DNA of 8,405 nucleotides from JBDRLV01 sp043812755 (GCA_043812755.1 JBDRLV010000069.1:1-8405); one strand, 5' to 3'; positions 1 through 5,202 are shown, counted from the first letter of the stretch. Notes: generated by a model not told the origin, from the sequence alone. A program made the numbers and translations.

Positions 1-358
1 GATCCCCTGCTCCGCCTGTGTCTACACCACGGGCAATATCTGGTGACTGCTTTTCTATTCTCACCTCAATATCTAATTCATCTTGATACCCAGTCTGCGC
101 GTACACTTGTTGGATGATCGCAGGAATATCAATTTGCGCACTTGAGGTTACTTCCCCGCACACCCACACTTTACCGTGCCCACCCATGCACTCAACTGCA
201 ACGCGGGAATCTGGATCCTGCTCTACATAAGCATTGCGAATAGCATCTGAGAATCTGTCGCACATGCGATCAGGGTGGCCTATGGTTACTGATTCAGCAG
301 TCCAATAGACCCCCCTTAGTCCCCCCTTAGTAAGGGGGGAGAACAAATTATTATTCAT
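1..358 (-). CDS. metK: S-adenosylmethionine synthetase, N-terminal part (runs off window)
   Basis: Methionine adenosyltransferase makes S-adenosylmethionine from methionine and ATP in the cytoplasm. Only the first 119 codons are present and the frame is open to position 2. Family landmarks in order are TAESVT (residues 20-25), the ATP-binding GHPD (27-30, followed by Arg where GHPDK is usual), an acidic VECMGG segment with Glu56, GEVTS near 68-72, KQSPDI (103-108), and GAGD at the edge, the beginning of GAGDQG. The ATG at 358 is chosen because no in-frame ATG, GTG or TTG lies between the repeat and GHPD; the next Met (32) would delete the ATP-binding loop. Residues 7-17 (SPLTKGGLRGV) come from an inserted palindromic repeat. 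No good Shine-Dalgarno is visible. The gene lies directly downstream of a SAM-type riboswitch, which fits feedback control by its own product. The family call is secure; the translated repeat is read from sequence but untested. Confidence 0.95.
   Translation of the reverse strand, partial: MNNNLFSPLTKGGLRGVYWTAESVTIGHPDRMCDRFSDAIRNAYVEQDPDSRVAVECMGGHGKVWVCGEVTSSAQIDIPAIIQQVYAQTGYQDELDIEVRIEKQSPDIARGVDTGGAGD
308..341 (-). repeat. Family A palindromic repeat, copy 1, inside metK
   Basis: On the minus strand this reads CCCCCCTTACTAAGGGGGG followed by ACTAAGGGGGGTC. The first part is a near-perfect hairpin, and a third G-run can pair alternatively with the C-run. The same core occurs near 1752-1790, 6661-6698 and, degenerate, 8344-8384. 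Here it is wholly inside the metK frame, coding SPLTKGGLRG, the same frame as the copy in the O-antigen ligase gene. Confidence 0.85.
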
Positions 359-364
359 AAATAT

Positions 365-394
365 AAAAACCACTCTTGGGGAATAATAGAGTGG
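365..394 (-). terminator. Riboswitch-controlled intrinsic terminator upstream of metK
   Basis: The minus strand reads CCACTCT, an 11-nt loop, AGAGTGG, then TTTTT: a 7-bp perfect stem with a U-tract, ending 6 nt before the metK ATG. The loop contains ATTATTCCCC (387-378). This can pair with GGGGAA and TAAT in the 3' end of the aptamer (419-408), allowing for a 2-nt bulge. That pairing would form an antiterminator that breaks P1. With SAM bound, P1 forms, the terminator is free to fold and metK is off. The mechanism is inferred from base pairing. Confidence 0.85.
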
Positions 395-407
395 GATCTC
401 ACTAATA

Positions 408-556
408 ATTATCTTCCCCTTTGGGCGAGACTTCGCACCTTGCCATTTGGTAGGTTGCGGGCAGATCACAGGGCTCGTTCCCTGACCCGTTGCATAAAGC
501 TTTGGGTCATCCCCAACGTAGTTTTAACGAAGTGGGATCACTGCACTCTTGATAAT
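408..556 (-). ncRNA. SAM-I-like riboswitch aptamer upstream of metK
   Basis: Reading the minus strand, P1 is ATTATC (556-551) with GATAAT (413-408). It is followed by the conserved AAGAG (550-546). P2a pairs GCAG (544-541) with CTGC (464-461). The P2 tip is AGGG-AACGAG-CCCT (483-470). Next come GCAACC, a short P3 ending AAGGTGC, and GAAGTCTCG. The P2 loop CGAG (477-474) is exactly complementary to CTCG (429-426) in J3/4, as expected for the SAM-I/SAM-IV pseudoknot. These match the SAM-I core order of AAGAG, AGGGA, GCAACC, AGGTGC and GAxGATAA. The P2 arm carries about 57 extra nucleotides (540-484) resembling the local repeats. SAM-I versus a SAM-I/IV variant cannot be decided by eye. Position before metK strongly supports the call. 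Confidence 0.85.
484..540. repeat. Palindromic insert in the riboswitch P2 arm (family B-like plus second hairpin)
   Basis: The plus strand has GTCATCC, AACGTAGT, ACGAAG and GGATC in the same order as the family B repeat at 3459-3495 (506-538 here). It is preceded by a second small inverted repeat, GACCC at 484-488 with GGGTC at 504-508. It falls exactly between P2a (GCAG) and the AGGGA of the P2 tip, where a canonical SAM-I aptamer has only a few nucleotides. That this is an insertion is inferred. Confidence 0.6.
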
Positions 557-574
557 GTATTTAATTGTAACGAT

Positions 575-603
575 ATTATAACACAATATTTTTAGGATAC
601 CAA
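575..603 (-). promoter_or_regulatory. Promoter of the riboswitch-metK transcript
   Basis: The minus strand has a perfect TATAAT at 580-575 and TTGGTA (4 of 6 matches to TTGACA) at 603-598, separated by 17 nt. The predicted transcript start, about 7 nt downstream of the -10 box, lies just ahead of aptamer P1 at 556. This is the expected arrangement for a riboswitch-controlled gene. Confidence 0.75.
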
Positions 604-684
604 AAACCCCGCACCCCATTGTCATCCTGAGGCCCTGCCAAAGGCAGGGCCGTAAGGATCTCATTGCTCATACAAAAACCCCGC
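601..684. repeat. Family B palindrome flanked by 12-bp direct repeats
   Basis: A family B element (about 613-672) has arms CATTGTCATCC and GGATCTCATTG and an inner GC-rich hairpin, GGCCCTGCC/GGCAGGGCC. It is flanked by exact copies of CAAAAACCCCGC at 601-612 and 673-684. The second copy is half of the terminator at 674-694. The direct repeats look like a duplicated target, although a partial terminator duplication is also possible. Confidence 0.65.
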
Positions 685-694
685 TTTTGCGGGG
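674..694 (-). terminator. Intrinsic terminator after the zeta kinase/small protein pair
   Basis: The minus strand reads CCCCGC, a 4-nt AAAA loop, GCGGGG, then TTTTT. The 6-bp GC stem with U-tract lies 33 nt past the stop codon of the 57-residue gene and separates it from the metK promoter. Confidence 0.85.
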
Positions 695-726
695 TATTAA
701 ATTCTATTTACTCGTGTGTTATCTAC

Positions 727-900
727 CTATGCATTCACAGAGGTTTTTTTAAAAACCTCCATCTGTTCCTCATTAGCTTTAATAGCAGCTTCTCGTAATA
801 CCTGTTTCTTGCTCTCGTCTGATGCACGTAAAAAGAACTCTGAAAATCCAGTATACTTTTGTTTATTCTTTATTTTGTCAATAAAATTCAAAAATTTCAT
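727..900 (-). CDS. 57-residue protein coupled to the zeta-family kinase
   Basis: The reading frame runs from ATG at 900 to TAG at 729-727. The product starts MKFLNFIDKI, has FSEFFLRASDESKKQV at about residues 19-34, and ends KKTSVNA. It is charged, probably mostly helical, with no signal peptide or membrane segment. Its ATG overlaps the kinase stop in an ATGA (900-897), so translation is very likely coupled, and a terminator follows. I do not assign a family. The position suggests a cognate partner or neutraliser of the kinase. Classical epsilon/PezA antitoxins, however, are encoded upstream and are longer, so a toxin-antitoxin role is inference only. It was kept as real because of the ATGA overlap, the terminator just after it and the clean open frame. 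Confidence 0.75.
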   Translation of the reverse strand: MKFLNFIDKIKNKQKYTGFSEFFLRASDESKKQVLREAAIKANEEQMEVFKKTSVNA

Positions 901-1628
901 AATAGGCTTTCAAGTTCATCTTTAGTATATACTTTCCCAATGTATCGGTCAATTTGTTCTTGACCTTTAGTAATTTCAATAATATTTTCAACAGAATTCT
1001 TTTCAAAGTTCTTTTTTACAAAATAAATAATGATATCATCATCTCGCAACTCATCCGACACCCTCATAAGAGTCTCGTATGATCCAATGAATGCATCAAC
1101 GAAAGCCTCTTTTGAAACTCGTCTGCCTTCTATCATCTCTCGTGCTTGGGTAAATTTCCAGGCAATGCCTGGTTGTTGGTACATATAAAAAATTAGGATT
1201 GGTCGTTTTTTATCCAATGAACGCTGAATATTTAGAGAGGCTTTTTCAAACTTTGAAAATGTACTATCTAATATGAAACTCTGATTAGAATGCAATACTA
1301 AATCGTGCATTTTTTCAACCACTAAAGATATTGCTCCTTGAAAAAGATAGGAATTGTCGCCAGTGTATCCAGGAATCAATTGCCGAACCTCATCTCCATC
1401 AATCCGAACAACATGGCGCTTTTGCCCTTTTTCTAAAATTTCGATTAAACTTTTTGAAAATTCCGTTTTCCCAGCCCCTGGAGATCCGGCCATAAATACA
1501 GAGATTGGATTGGTCTCTGGTAAATAAATTGAAGTGTTTGCAAGCTCTCTTGCAATACGCAACTTATTTTGCTTAGCGTATTCTAATGCAAAAGCACGGA
1601 TTTCTTCTTCATTCATATTCTCTATCAT
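897..1628 (-). CDS. Zeta-toxin-family P-loop kinase
   Basis: This 243-residue cytoplasmic protein belongs to the zeta toxin/PezT-like P-loop kinases; characterised members phosphorylate UDP-N-acetylglucosamine or related nucleotide sugars. Visible motifs are Walker A GSPGAGKT (48-55), RIDGDEVR (75-82) with the Asp pair typical of the substrate and catalytic site, a YTGDNSYLFQGA stretch (88-99), LDSTF (120-124) and EGRRVSKEAF (167-176) with candidate ATP-contacting arginines. A helical N-terminus of about 40 residues precedes the kinase core. All key motifs look intact. Met1 (1628) or Met5 (1616) could be the start: AAGAAG precedes the first, and a TGCTATGAT extended -10-like sequence overlaps it, which would favour Met5. 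The gene follows a terminator, so it forms its own unit with the 57-residue gene. Chromosomal family members are not all toxins, and the true substrate is unknown. Confidence 0.85.
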   Translation of the reverse strand: MIENMNEEEIRAFALEYAKQNKLRIARELANTSIYLPETNPISVFMAGSPGAGKTEFSKSLIEILEKGQKRHVVRIDGDEVRQLIPGYTGDNSYLFQGAISLVVEKMHDLVLHSNQSFILDSTFSKFEKASLNIQRSLDKKRPILIFYMYQQPGIAWKFTQAREMIEGRRVSKEAFVDAFIGSYETLMRVSDELRDDDIIIYFVKKNFEKNSVENIIEITKGQEQIDRYIGKVYTKDELESLL

Positions 1629-1647
1629 AGCACTTCTTAATTAAACC

Positions 1648-1679
1648 AAAAACCCGCGGGGCGAGCCCGTAGGTTTTTT
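1648..1679 (-). terminator. Intrinsic terminator after groEL, symmetrical
   Basis: The arms AAAAACC and GGTTTTTT enclose CGGG-GCGAG-CCCG with a small internal loop. The minus strand ends in TTTTT after the stem and the plus strand in TTTTTT, so it could work both ways. It separates groEL from the zeta-kinase gene. Confidence 0.75.
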
Positions 1680-1685
1680 AATTTT

Positions 1686-1790
1686 CAATGGGATCCTTAC
1701 GTCGTCCGGCTGTTTGCCGGACTCCTCAGGATGACAGGATCTTTGAGTGCTTAGACCCCCTCTTAACTCCCCCTTAGTAAGGGGGGAAGC
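1686..1790. repeat. Family B plus family A repeat pair downstream of groEL
   Basis: The B element (1686-1737) reads CAATGGGATCC...CTCAGGATGACA, with an inner hairpin CCGGC-tgttt-GCCGG. It is followed by an A element (1752-1790) with CCCCCTTAGTAAGGGGGG. The same B-then-A order, joined through CTTAGACCCCCT, recurs at 8300-8384. This fills the interval between groEL and its terminator. Confidence 0.8.
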
Positions 1791-1799
1791 CGAAAAGTT

Positions 1800-3446
1800 T
1801 TAATACATCCCCATTCCTCCGCCCATGCCTCCTGGGGCTCCCGCACCGCCGGCGCCGCCGCAGCAGTCATCCTTTTTTGGAATATCTGTTACTGAACATT
1901 CTGTTGTAATTACCATTATTGCAATTGATGCAGCGTTTTGAAGTGCAAACCGTGTTACCTTTGCAGGATCAATAACTCCTGCTGCAATTAAATCTTCATA
2001 TACATCAGTAAGTGCATTGTATCCAAATCCTGCACTTTCTGATTTCACTTTGTCTACGACAACTGCTCCATCTTTACCAGCATTCTCTGCAATCATCCGC
2101 ATTGGCTCTTCAAGCGCACGGCGCAAGATGTCGAGCCCTACTCGCTCATCGCGATCAGCCTGCACATTGTTGAGAGCTCCCAGCGCACGAATTAGTGCAA
2201 CACCACCACCTGGGACAATTCCCTCTTCAACAGCAGCCTTTGTTGCGCTAACAGCATCTTCAATTCTATGCTTTTTCTCTTTAAGCTCAGTTTCTGTAGC
2301 AGCACCTACTTTAATGATAGCAACACCACCTGCAAGCTTTGCCAAACGCTCTTGGTATTTTTCTCGATCAAAGTCACTTTCTGATTGTTCAATCTGAGCT
2401 CGGATTGCGGAAACACGTGCGTCAATGGCACTCTTATCACCTTGCCCATCAACAATCGTTGTGTTTTCTTTGTTTGCAATAACCTTACGAGCTTTTCCAA
2501 GGTCTGTTAATTCTATTGTCTCAAGTTTTAATCCAACTTTTTCTGTAATCACTTTACCACCTGTCAAAACTGCTAAGTCCTCAAGCATTGCCTCTTTGCG
2601 ATCTCCAAATCCAGGAGCTTTAATGGCAAGCGTATTGAAAGCGCCGCGAATTTTGTTTACAACCAAAGTTGCAAGCGCTTCTCCATCAATATCATCACAG
2701 ATCACAACAAGTTCCTTTTTCCCGCTTTGTGCAACCTTTTCCATAATAGGAACAATGTCTTGCACAGAGCTGATTCTTTTGTCAGTGAGCAAAATGTAAG
2801 CATCTTCATATTCTGCTTCCATGCGCTCAGCGTTAGTAACCATGTATGGAGAAACATAACCACGATCAAATTGCATACCTTCGGTTGTTTCAACCTCAAC
2901 TCCAAATGACTGGCTTTCCTCAACAGTGATAACACCGTTTTCTCCAACCTTGGACATTGCCTCTGCAATCATCTTTCCAATCTCAGGATCATTAGCTGAA
3001 ATTGACGCCACCTTTTCAATCTCCTCTCCTTTGATAGGTGTAGCGATTTTTTCTATGATCTCTTTAACAAGCGCCTCAGTCCCCTTTTCAATACCACGGC
3101 GAATTGCCTGTGGGTTTGTGCCAGCAGTAACATTGCGAAGTCCTTCTGCAATCATGGCTTGAGCCAAAACTGTTGCAGTTGTAGTTCCATCTCCTGCTGC
3201 ATCATTGGTTTTGCTTGCAACTTCTTTTGCAAGCTCTGCACCCATGTTTTCAAACCTGTCTTCAAGCTCGATTTCACGGGCAACAGTTACGCCGTCTTTG
3301 GTAACAGTTGGCGCACCGTATCCGCGATCAAGAATAACATTTCGTCCCTTAGGACCAAGTGTTATCTTAACTGCGTTTGCTAGTTTGTCCACGCCTGCCT
3401 TAAGGGCATTGCGTGATTCCTCTGAAAATGTGATTTGTTTACTCAT
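1800..3446 (-). CDS. groEL: Chaperonin GroEL (Hsp60)
   Basis: This is the 60-kDa chaperonin subunit, which forms double heptameric rings and folds cytoplasmic proteins with GroES using ATP. At 548 residues it is full length. Typical motifs are LGPKGRNV (30-37), KDGVTVAREIE (50-60), the ATP-site AGDGTTTATVLA (84-95), an intact apical domain including GYVSPYMVTN, and the equatorial motif VGAATETELKEKKHRIEDA, which carries the catalytic-type Asp. The C-terminus is the Gly/Met-rich tail, preceded by DDCCGG and ending GGGMGMY rather than the commonest GGMM. The start is ATG 3446. No Shine-Dalgarno is apparent: the 12 nt directly upstream are A/T-rich and then a palindromic repeat begins. It is second in the groES-groEL operon, 108 nt after groES, under the same CIRCE. 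Confidence 0.98.
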   Translation of the reverse strand: MSKQITFSEESRNALKAGVDKLANAVKITLGPKGRNVILDRGYGAPTVTKDGVTVAREIELEDRFENMGAELAKEVASKTNDAAGDGTTTATVLAQAMIAEGLRNVTAGTNPQAIRRGIEKGTEALVKEIIEKIATPIKGEEIEKVASISANDPEIGKMIAEAMSKVGENGVITVEESQSFGVEVETTEGMQFDRGYVSPYMVTNAERMEAEYEDAYILLTDKRISSVQDIVPIMEKVAQSGKKELVVICDDIDGEALATLVVNKIRGAFNTLAIKAPGFGDRKEAMLEDLAVLTGGKVITEKVGLKLETIELTDLGKARKVIANKENTTIVDGQGDKSAIDARVSAIRAQIEQSESDFDREKYQERLAKLAGGVAIIKVGAATETELKEKKHRIEDAVSATKAAVEEGIVPGGGVALIRALGALNNVQADRDERVGLDILRRALEEPMRMIAENAGKDGAVVVDKVKSESAGFGYNALTDVYEDLIAAGVIDPAKVTRFALQNAASIAIMVITTECSVTDIPKKDDCCGGAGGAGAPGGMGGGMGMY

Positions 3447-3458
3447 AATATATTATTC

Positions 3459-3543
3459 TGTCATCCTGAGGAACGTAGTGACGAAGGATCCCATTGTTCA
3501 ATGAGATTCTTCACTTCGGCCTTTGGCCTCGTTCAGAATGACA
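3459..3543. repeat. Head-to-head family B repeats between groES and groEL
   Basis: The first unit reads TGTCATCCTGAG...GACGAAGGATCCCATTG. It is followed by an inverted second unit, CAATGAGATTCTTCAC...TTCAGAATGACA, with an inner GGCCTTTGGCC hairpin. The whole forms one large imperfect palindrome. It almost fills the 106 bases between the two genes and ends 12 nt before the groEL start, so it is transcribed in the operon mRNA. Confidence 0.85.
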
Positions 3544-3554
3544 AGTGTTAAATT

Positions 3555-3848
3555 CTAATTCTCAATCACCGCAACAATGTCTTCATTGCGAATTACCCAA
3601 AATTCCTCCTTACCGACCTTGATTTCATCTGGTGAATATTTCTTAAAAACGATTTTATCACCAGGCTTAACATCGATTGGTGCGCGCACACCGGTTTCAA
3701 GCAATTTGCCTGGACCGATTGCTACTACTTCACCGCGCTCTGGGCGGTCTTTTTCTGCAGTTTCTGGAATGATAATTCCACTCGCTGAAACTTCCTCTGT
3801 AATTGCTTTAACGATTACGTGATCGTTTAGGGGTTTTAGATTTGGCAT
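3555..3848 (-). CDS. groES: Co-chaperonin GroES (Hsp10)
   Basis: This 97-residue lid protein caps the GroEL folding chamber as a heptamer. It starts MPNLKPLNDHVIVK. The mobile loop that docks onto GroEL is at about residues 18-34 and contains SGIIIPETA. The roof and core strands follow, with GEVVAIGPGK (39-48), VKPGDKIVFKKY (60-71) and the ending EDIVAVIEN. Length and motifs are normal. The start is ATG 3848. No Shine-Dalgarno is visible: the 15 nt upstream are A/T-rich and abut the end of a palindromic repeat array, just as at groEL. It is first in the groES-groEL operon, expressed from the CIRCE-controlled promoter about 290 nt upstream. Confidence 0.98.
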   Translation of the reverse strand: MPNLKPLNDHVIVKAITEEVSASGIIIPETAEKDRPERGEVVAIGPGKLLETGVRAPIDVKPGDKIVFKKYSPDEIKVGKEEFWVIRNEDIVAVIEN

Positions 3849-3863
3849 ATCGATTTATATTAT

Positions 3864-4074
3864 TGTCATTGCGAGGAGCCGAACAACGTGAGGCGACGTG
3901 GCAATCTCTTTGTCTATATTTGTCATTCTGAGGGAGTCTGTTTGAAGTTGACGACCGAAGAATCTCATTGACCAATGGGATTCTTCACTTCAGCTCAGCT
4001 TTGCTGAGCTTCGTTCAGAATGACAGATTTAAGAAGATTGCTTCGGACTCATTTCATTCGTCCTCGCAATGACA
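3864..4074. repeat. Nested palindromic repeats in the groES leader
   Basis: An outer pair opens with TGTCATTGCGAG...GGCAATCTC (3864-3907) and closes with AAGATTGCTTCGG...CCTCGCAATGACA (4034-4074). Inside lies a second inverted pair, TGTCATTCTGAG...GAAGAATCTCATTG (3921-3970) and CAATGGGATTCTTCAC...GTTCAGAATGACA (3973-4025), with a GCTCAGC/GCTGAGC hairpin. One element appears inserted in or duplicated around another. The array makes up most of the groES 5' untranslated region. Confidence 0.85.
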
Positions 4075-4108
4075 GTATGAAAAATTATTTAGAGAAAAAA
4101 ATAGCCGC

Positions 4109-4135
4109 TTGGCACTCAGAGTCAAAGAGTGCTAA
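4109..4135. promoter_or_regulatory. CIRCE operator (HrcA binding site)
   Basis: The sequence reads TTGGCACTC-N9-GAGTGCTAA. It differs from the CIRCE consensus TTAGCACTC-N9-GAGTGCTAA at one base. It lies just downstream of the groES promoter, where the HrcA repressor blocks transcription until heat shock. hrcA itself is not in the window. Confidence 0.95.
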
Positions 4136-4139
4136 CAGG

Positions 4140-4171
4140 CATATATTGCCTTAAGCAGACAAGCTTGTCAA
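4140..4171 (-). promoter_or_regulatory. groES-groEL promoter
   Basis: There is a perfect TTGACA -35 box on the minus strand at 4171-4166. The -10 is less clear: AATATA (4147-4142) after an 18-nt spacer, or TATATG (4145-4140) after 20 nt. The CIRCE operator begins directly downstream, consistent with a HrcA-repressed vegetative promoter. Confidence 0.7.
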
Positions 4172-4176
4172 GAGAT

Positions 4177-4200
4177 AAAAAAAGCCAGCAAAAAACTGGC
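4177..4200 (-). terminator. Intrinsic terminator after the small membrane protein cluster
   Basis: The minus strand reads GCCAG, a 7-nt loop, CTGGC, then TTTTTTT. It starts 9 nt past the stop codon of the gene at 4210 and ends only 5 nt before the groES -35 box, so it insulates the groESL promoter. Confidence 0.9.
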
Positions 4201-4209
4201 GAGAAGAGT

Positions 4210-4569
4210 TCAGGAAGCACTTACTGATGCCTGCTGTGATTTTGGCTCAGATTGCTCAACACTATATTCGTTAACCGCAAGCTTGAAAACTGAGCCAACG
4301 GTAAACCCGCACAAGTGCCAAGCAACAAAAACAGGAACAAACCACTCGATGTTGTTTGCATGCGCAATACCTGTAAGTGTATACACACTAATCAAGGTCG
4401 TAACAATGCAAAGCCATGCAATACATCTAACAACATTGTTTGGCTGCAACATCTGCCTGACACCAACAAAACCAACGAGCAAACCGCAAGCCACAGTACC
4501 TATTGCAAGCGCATATACAATTATCAAAGCAGTGAAAATTTGCATGACAATCTGCTTGATCGTTTCCAT
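4210..4569 (-). CDS. Small membrane protein, three predicted segments, unknown function
   Basis: I do not recognise a family for this 119-residue protein. Hydrophobic stretches lie at about residues 11-37 (begins FTALIIVYALAIG), 48-68 (CIAWLCIVTTLISVY) and 75-97 (WFVPVFVAWHLCGFTVG). A polar Ser/Gln/Glu tail of about 20 residues follows. The ATG at 4569 is preferred because AAGGGG sits 5 nt upstream. The frame extends only to a TTG at 4584, which overlaps that ribosome site. It is followed by a strong terminator and lies about 250 nt after the previous small membrane gene, with a repeat array between. It probably belongs to the same transcription unit as the two upstream genes, since no other terminator is seen. 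Its role is unknown. Confidence 0.75.
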   Translation of the reverse strand: METIKQIVMQIFTALIIVYALAIGTVACGLLVGFVGVRQMLQPNNVVRCIAWLCIVTTLISVYTLTGIAHANNIEWFVPVFVAWHLCGFTVGSVFKLAVNEYSVEQSEPKSQQASVSAS

Positions 4570-4574
4570 GTTTT

Positions 4575-4580
4575 CCCCTT
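4575..4580 (-). promoter_or_regulatory. Ribosome binding site that fixes the start at 4569
   Basis: AAGGGG on the minus strand, 5 nt before ATG 4569, favours this ATG over the in-frame TTG at 4584. Confidence 0.7.
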
Positions 4581-4642
4581 TCAAAAGAACGTGCGCGCAT
4601 TATCTCGAAAATTCAAAATTAAGTCAACAAACACGCTCATCC

Positions 4643-4782
4643 TGTCATTGCGAGCAAAGCGAAGCAATCTTCTCGACCAAGAAGATTACTTCGTCGACCA
4701 GCTTAGCTGGGCCGACGTAATAATCTCATTGTCCGATCAATGGGATACTTACGTCGTCGCTACGCTCCTCCTCAGGATGACA
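4643..4782. repeat. Three-unit palindromic repeat array within the small membrane gene cluster
   Basis: Three units follow each other. The first is TGTCATTGCGAGCAAAGCGAAGCAATC. The second is an inverted pair, AGATTACTTCGTCG...CGACGTAATAATCTC, with a CAGCTTAGCTG hairpin. The third is CAATGGGATACTTACGTCG...CTCAGGATGACA. The unit ends match family B elsewhere in the window. The array fills most of the gap between the genes at 4569 and 4816. No gene is seen between 4570 and 4815. Confidence 0.85.
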
Positions 4783-4815
4783 AATATGGACAAAAAAACA
4801 CCGCACTGCGCGATG

Positions 4816-5202
4816 TTAAGAACCTATTGGATTATCGTATGGTTCATCTGGATCATCATTGCCATAGTAGTGCGCATCATAGAACACATGCGCAATCAAA
4901 CTTACAATGAAAACTCCCAAAAGAATTTTTGCAAATAAAGGACGTGCGTTTTTGAGCAAATCAGGAATTGAAAGTAGAACCTCAACTACAATGTAGCAGG
5001 CAATGCCAGAGTAGAAAATCCTATACCGCCACTTTCCGGTTTTCCAGTTGGTTGTGATTTTCTCAATCACCCTATTTCTAGATGCTGGAAAAAGCACAAG
5101 ACTGTAAAAGGTTGCTGATGTAAAGCTTGCTAAATAGTACGCAAGCCATCCCACAAACAGCACAGACAGAATACCACGCGCGATTTCAATTCCATGTTCC
5201 AC
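4816..5202 (-). CDS. Small membrane protein, three predicted segments, unknown function
   Basis: This 128-residue protein starts at GTG 5202. The start is fixed by an excellent AAGGAGG 4 nt upstream; the nearby ATG at 5195 is out of frame. Hydrophobic segments lie at about 11-39 (SVLFVGWLAYYLASF), 62-80 (IFYSGIACYIVVEVLL) and 89-108 (LFAKILLGVFIVSLIAHV). A basic stretch, including NWKTGKWRYR, lies between the first two, and the tail is acidic (DDPDEPYDNP). The gene overlaps the upstream gene by 17 nt, so the two are co-transcribed and probably coupled. No family is recognised. Like its neighbours it is a short protein with about three membrane segments, possibly parts of one complex (inference). 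Confidence 0.85.
   Translation of the reverse strand: MEHGIEIARGILSVLFVGWLAYYLASFTSATFYSLVLFPASRNRVIEKITTNWKTGKWRYRIFYSGIACYIVVEVLLSIPDLLKNARPLFAKILLGVFIVSLIAHVFYDAHYYGNDDPDEPYDNPIGS

Noticed and set aside
716..925. 69-codon plus-strand open frame
   Set aside because: It is antisense to the 57-residue gene, which is better supported by its ATGA overlap and following terminator.
1600..1640. Promoter for the zeta kinase with extended -10 TGCTATGAT
   Set aside because: The -10 match is good but it overlaps the first start codon and no convincing -35 exists at proper spacing, so it is only mentioned within the gene entry.
2017..3504. Several plus-strand and minus-strand open frames overlapping groEL
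   Set aside because: All are shadows of the unmistakable groEL gene.
3864..4074. Possible CRISPR array or tRNA cluster
   Set aside because: The repeats are inverted and nested with no regular spacer-repeat periodicity, and no cloverleaf or CCA-arm pattern is present.
4315..4938. 207-codon plus-strand open frame
   Set aside because: It runs antisense through two small membrane genes and a repeat array, has no ribosome site and gives a composition typical of a reversed frame; the minus-strand genes have strong ribosome sites.
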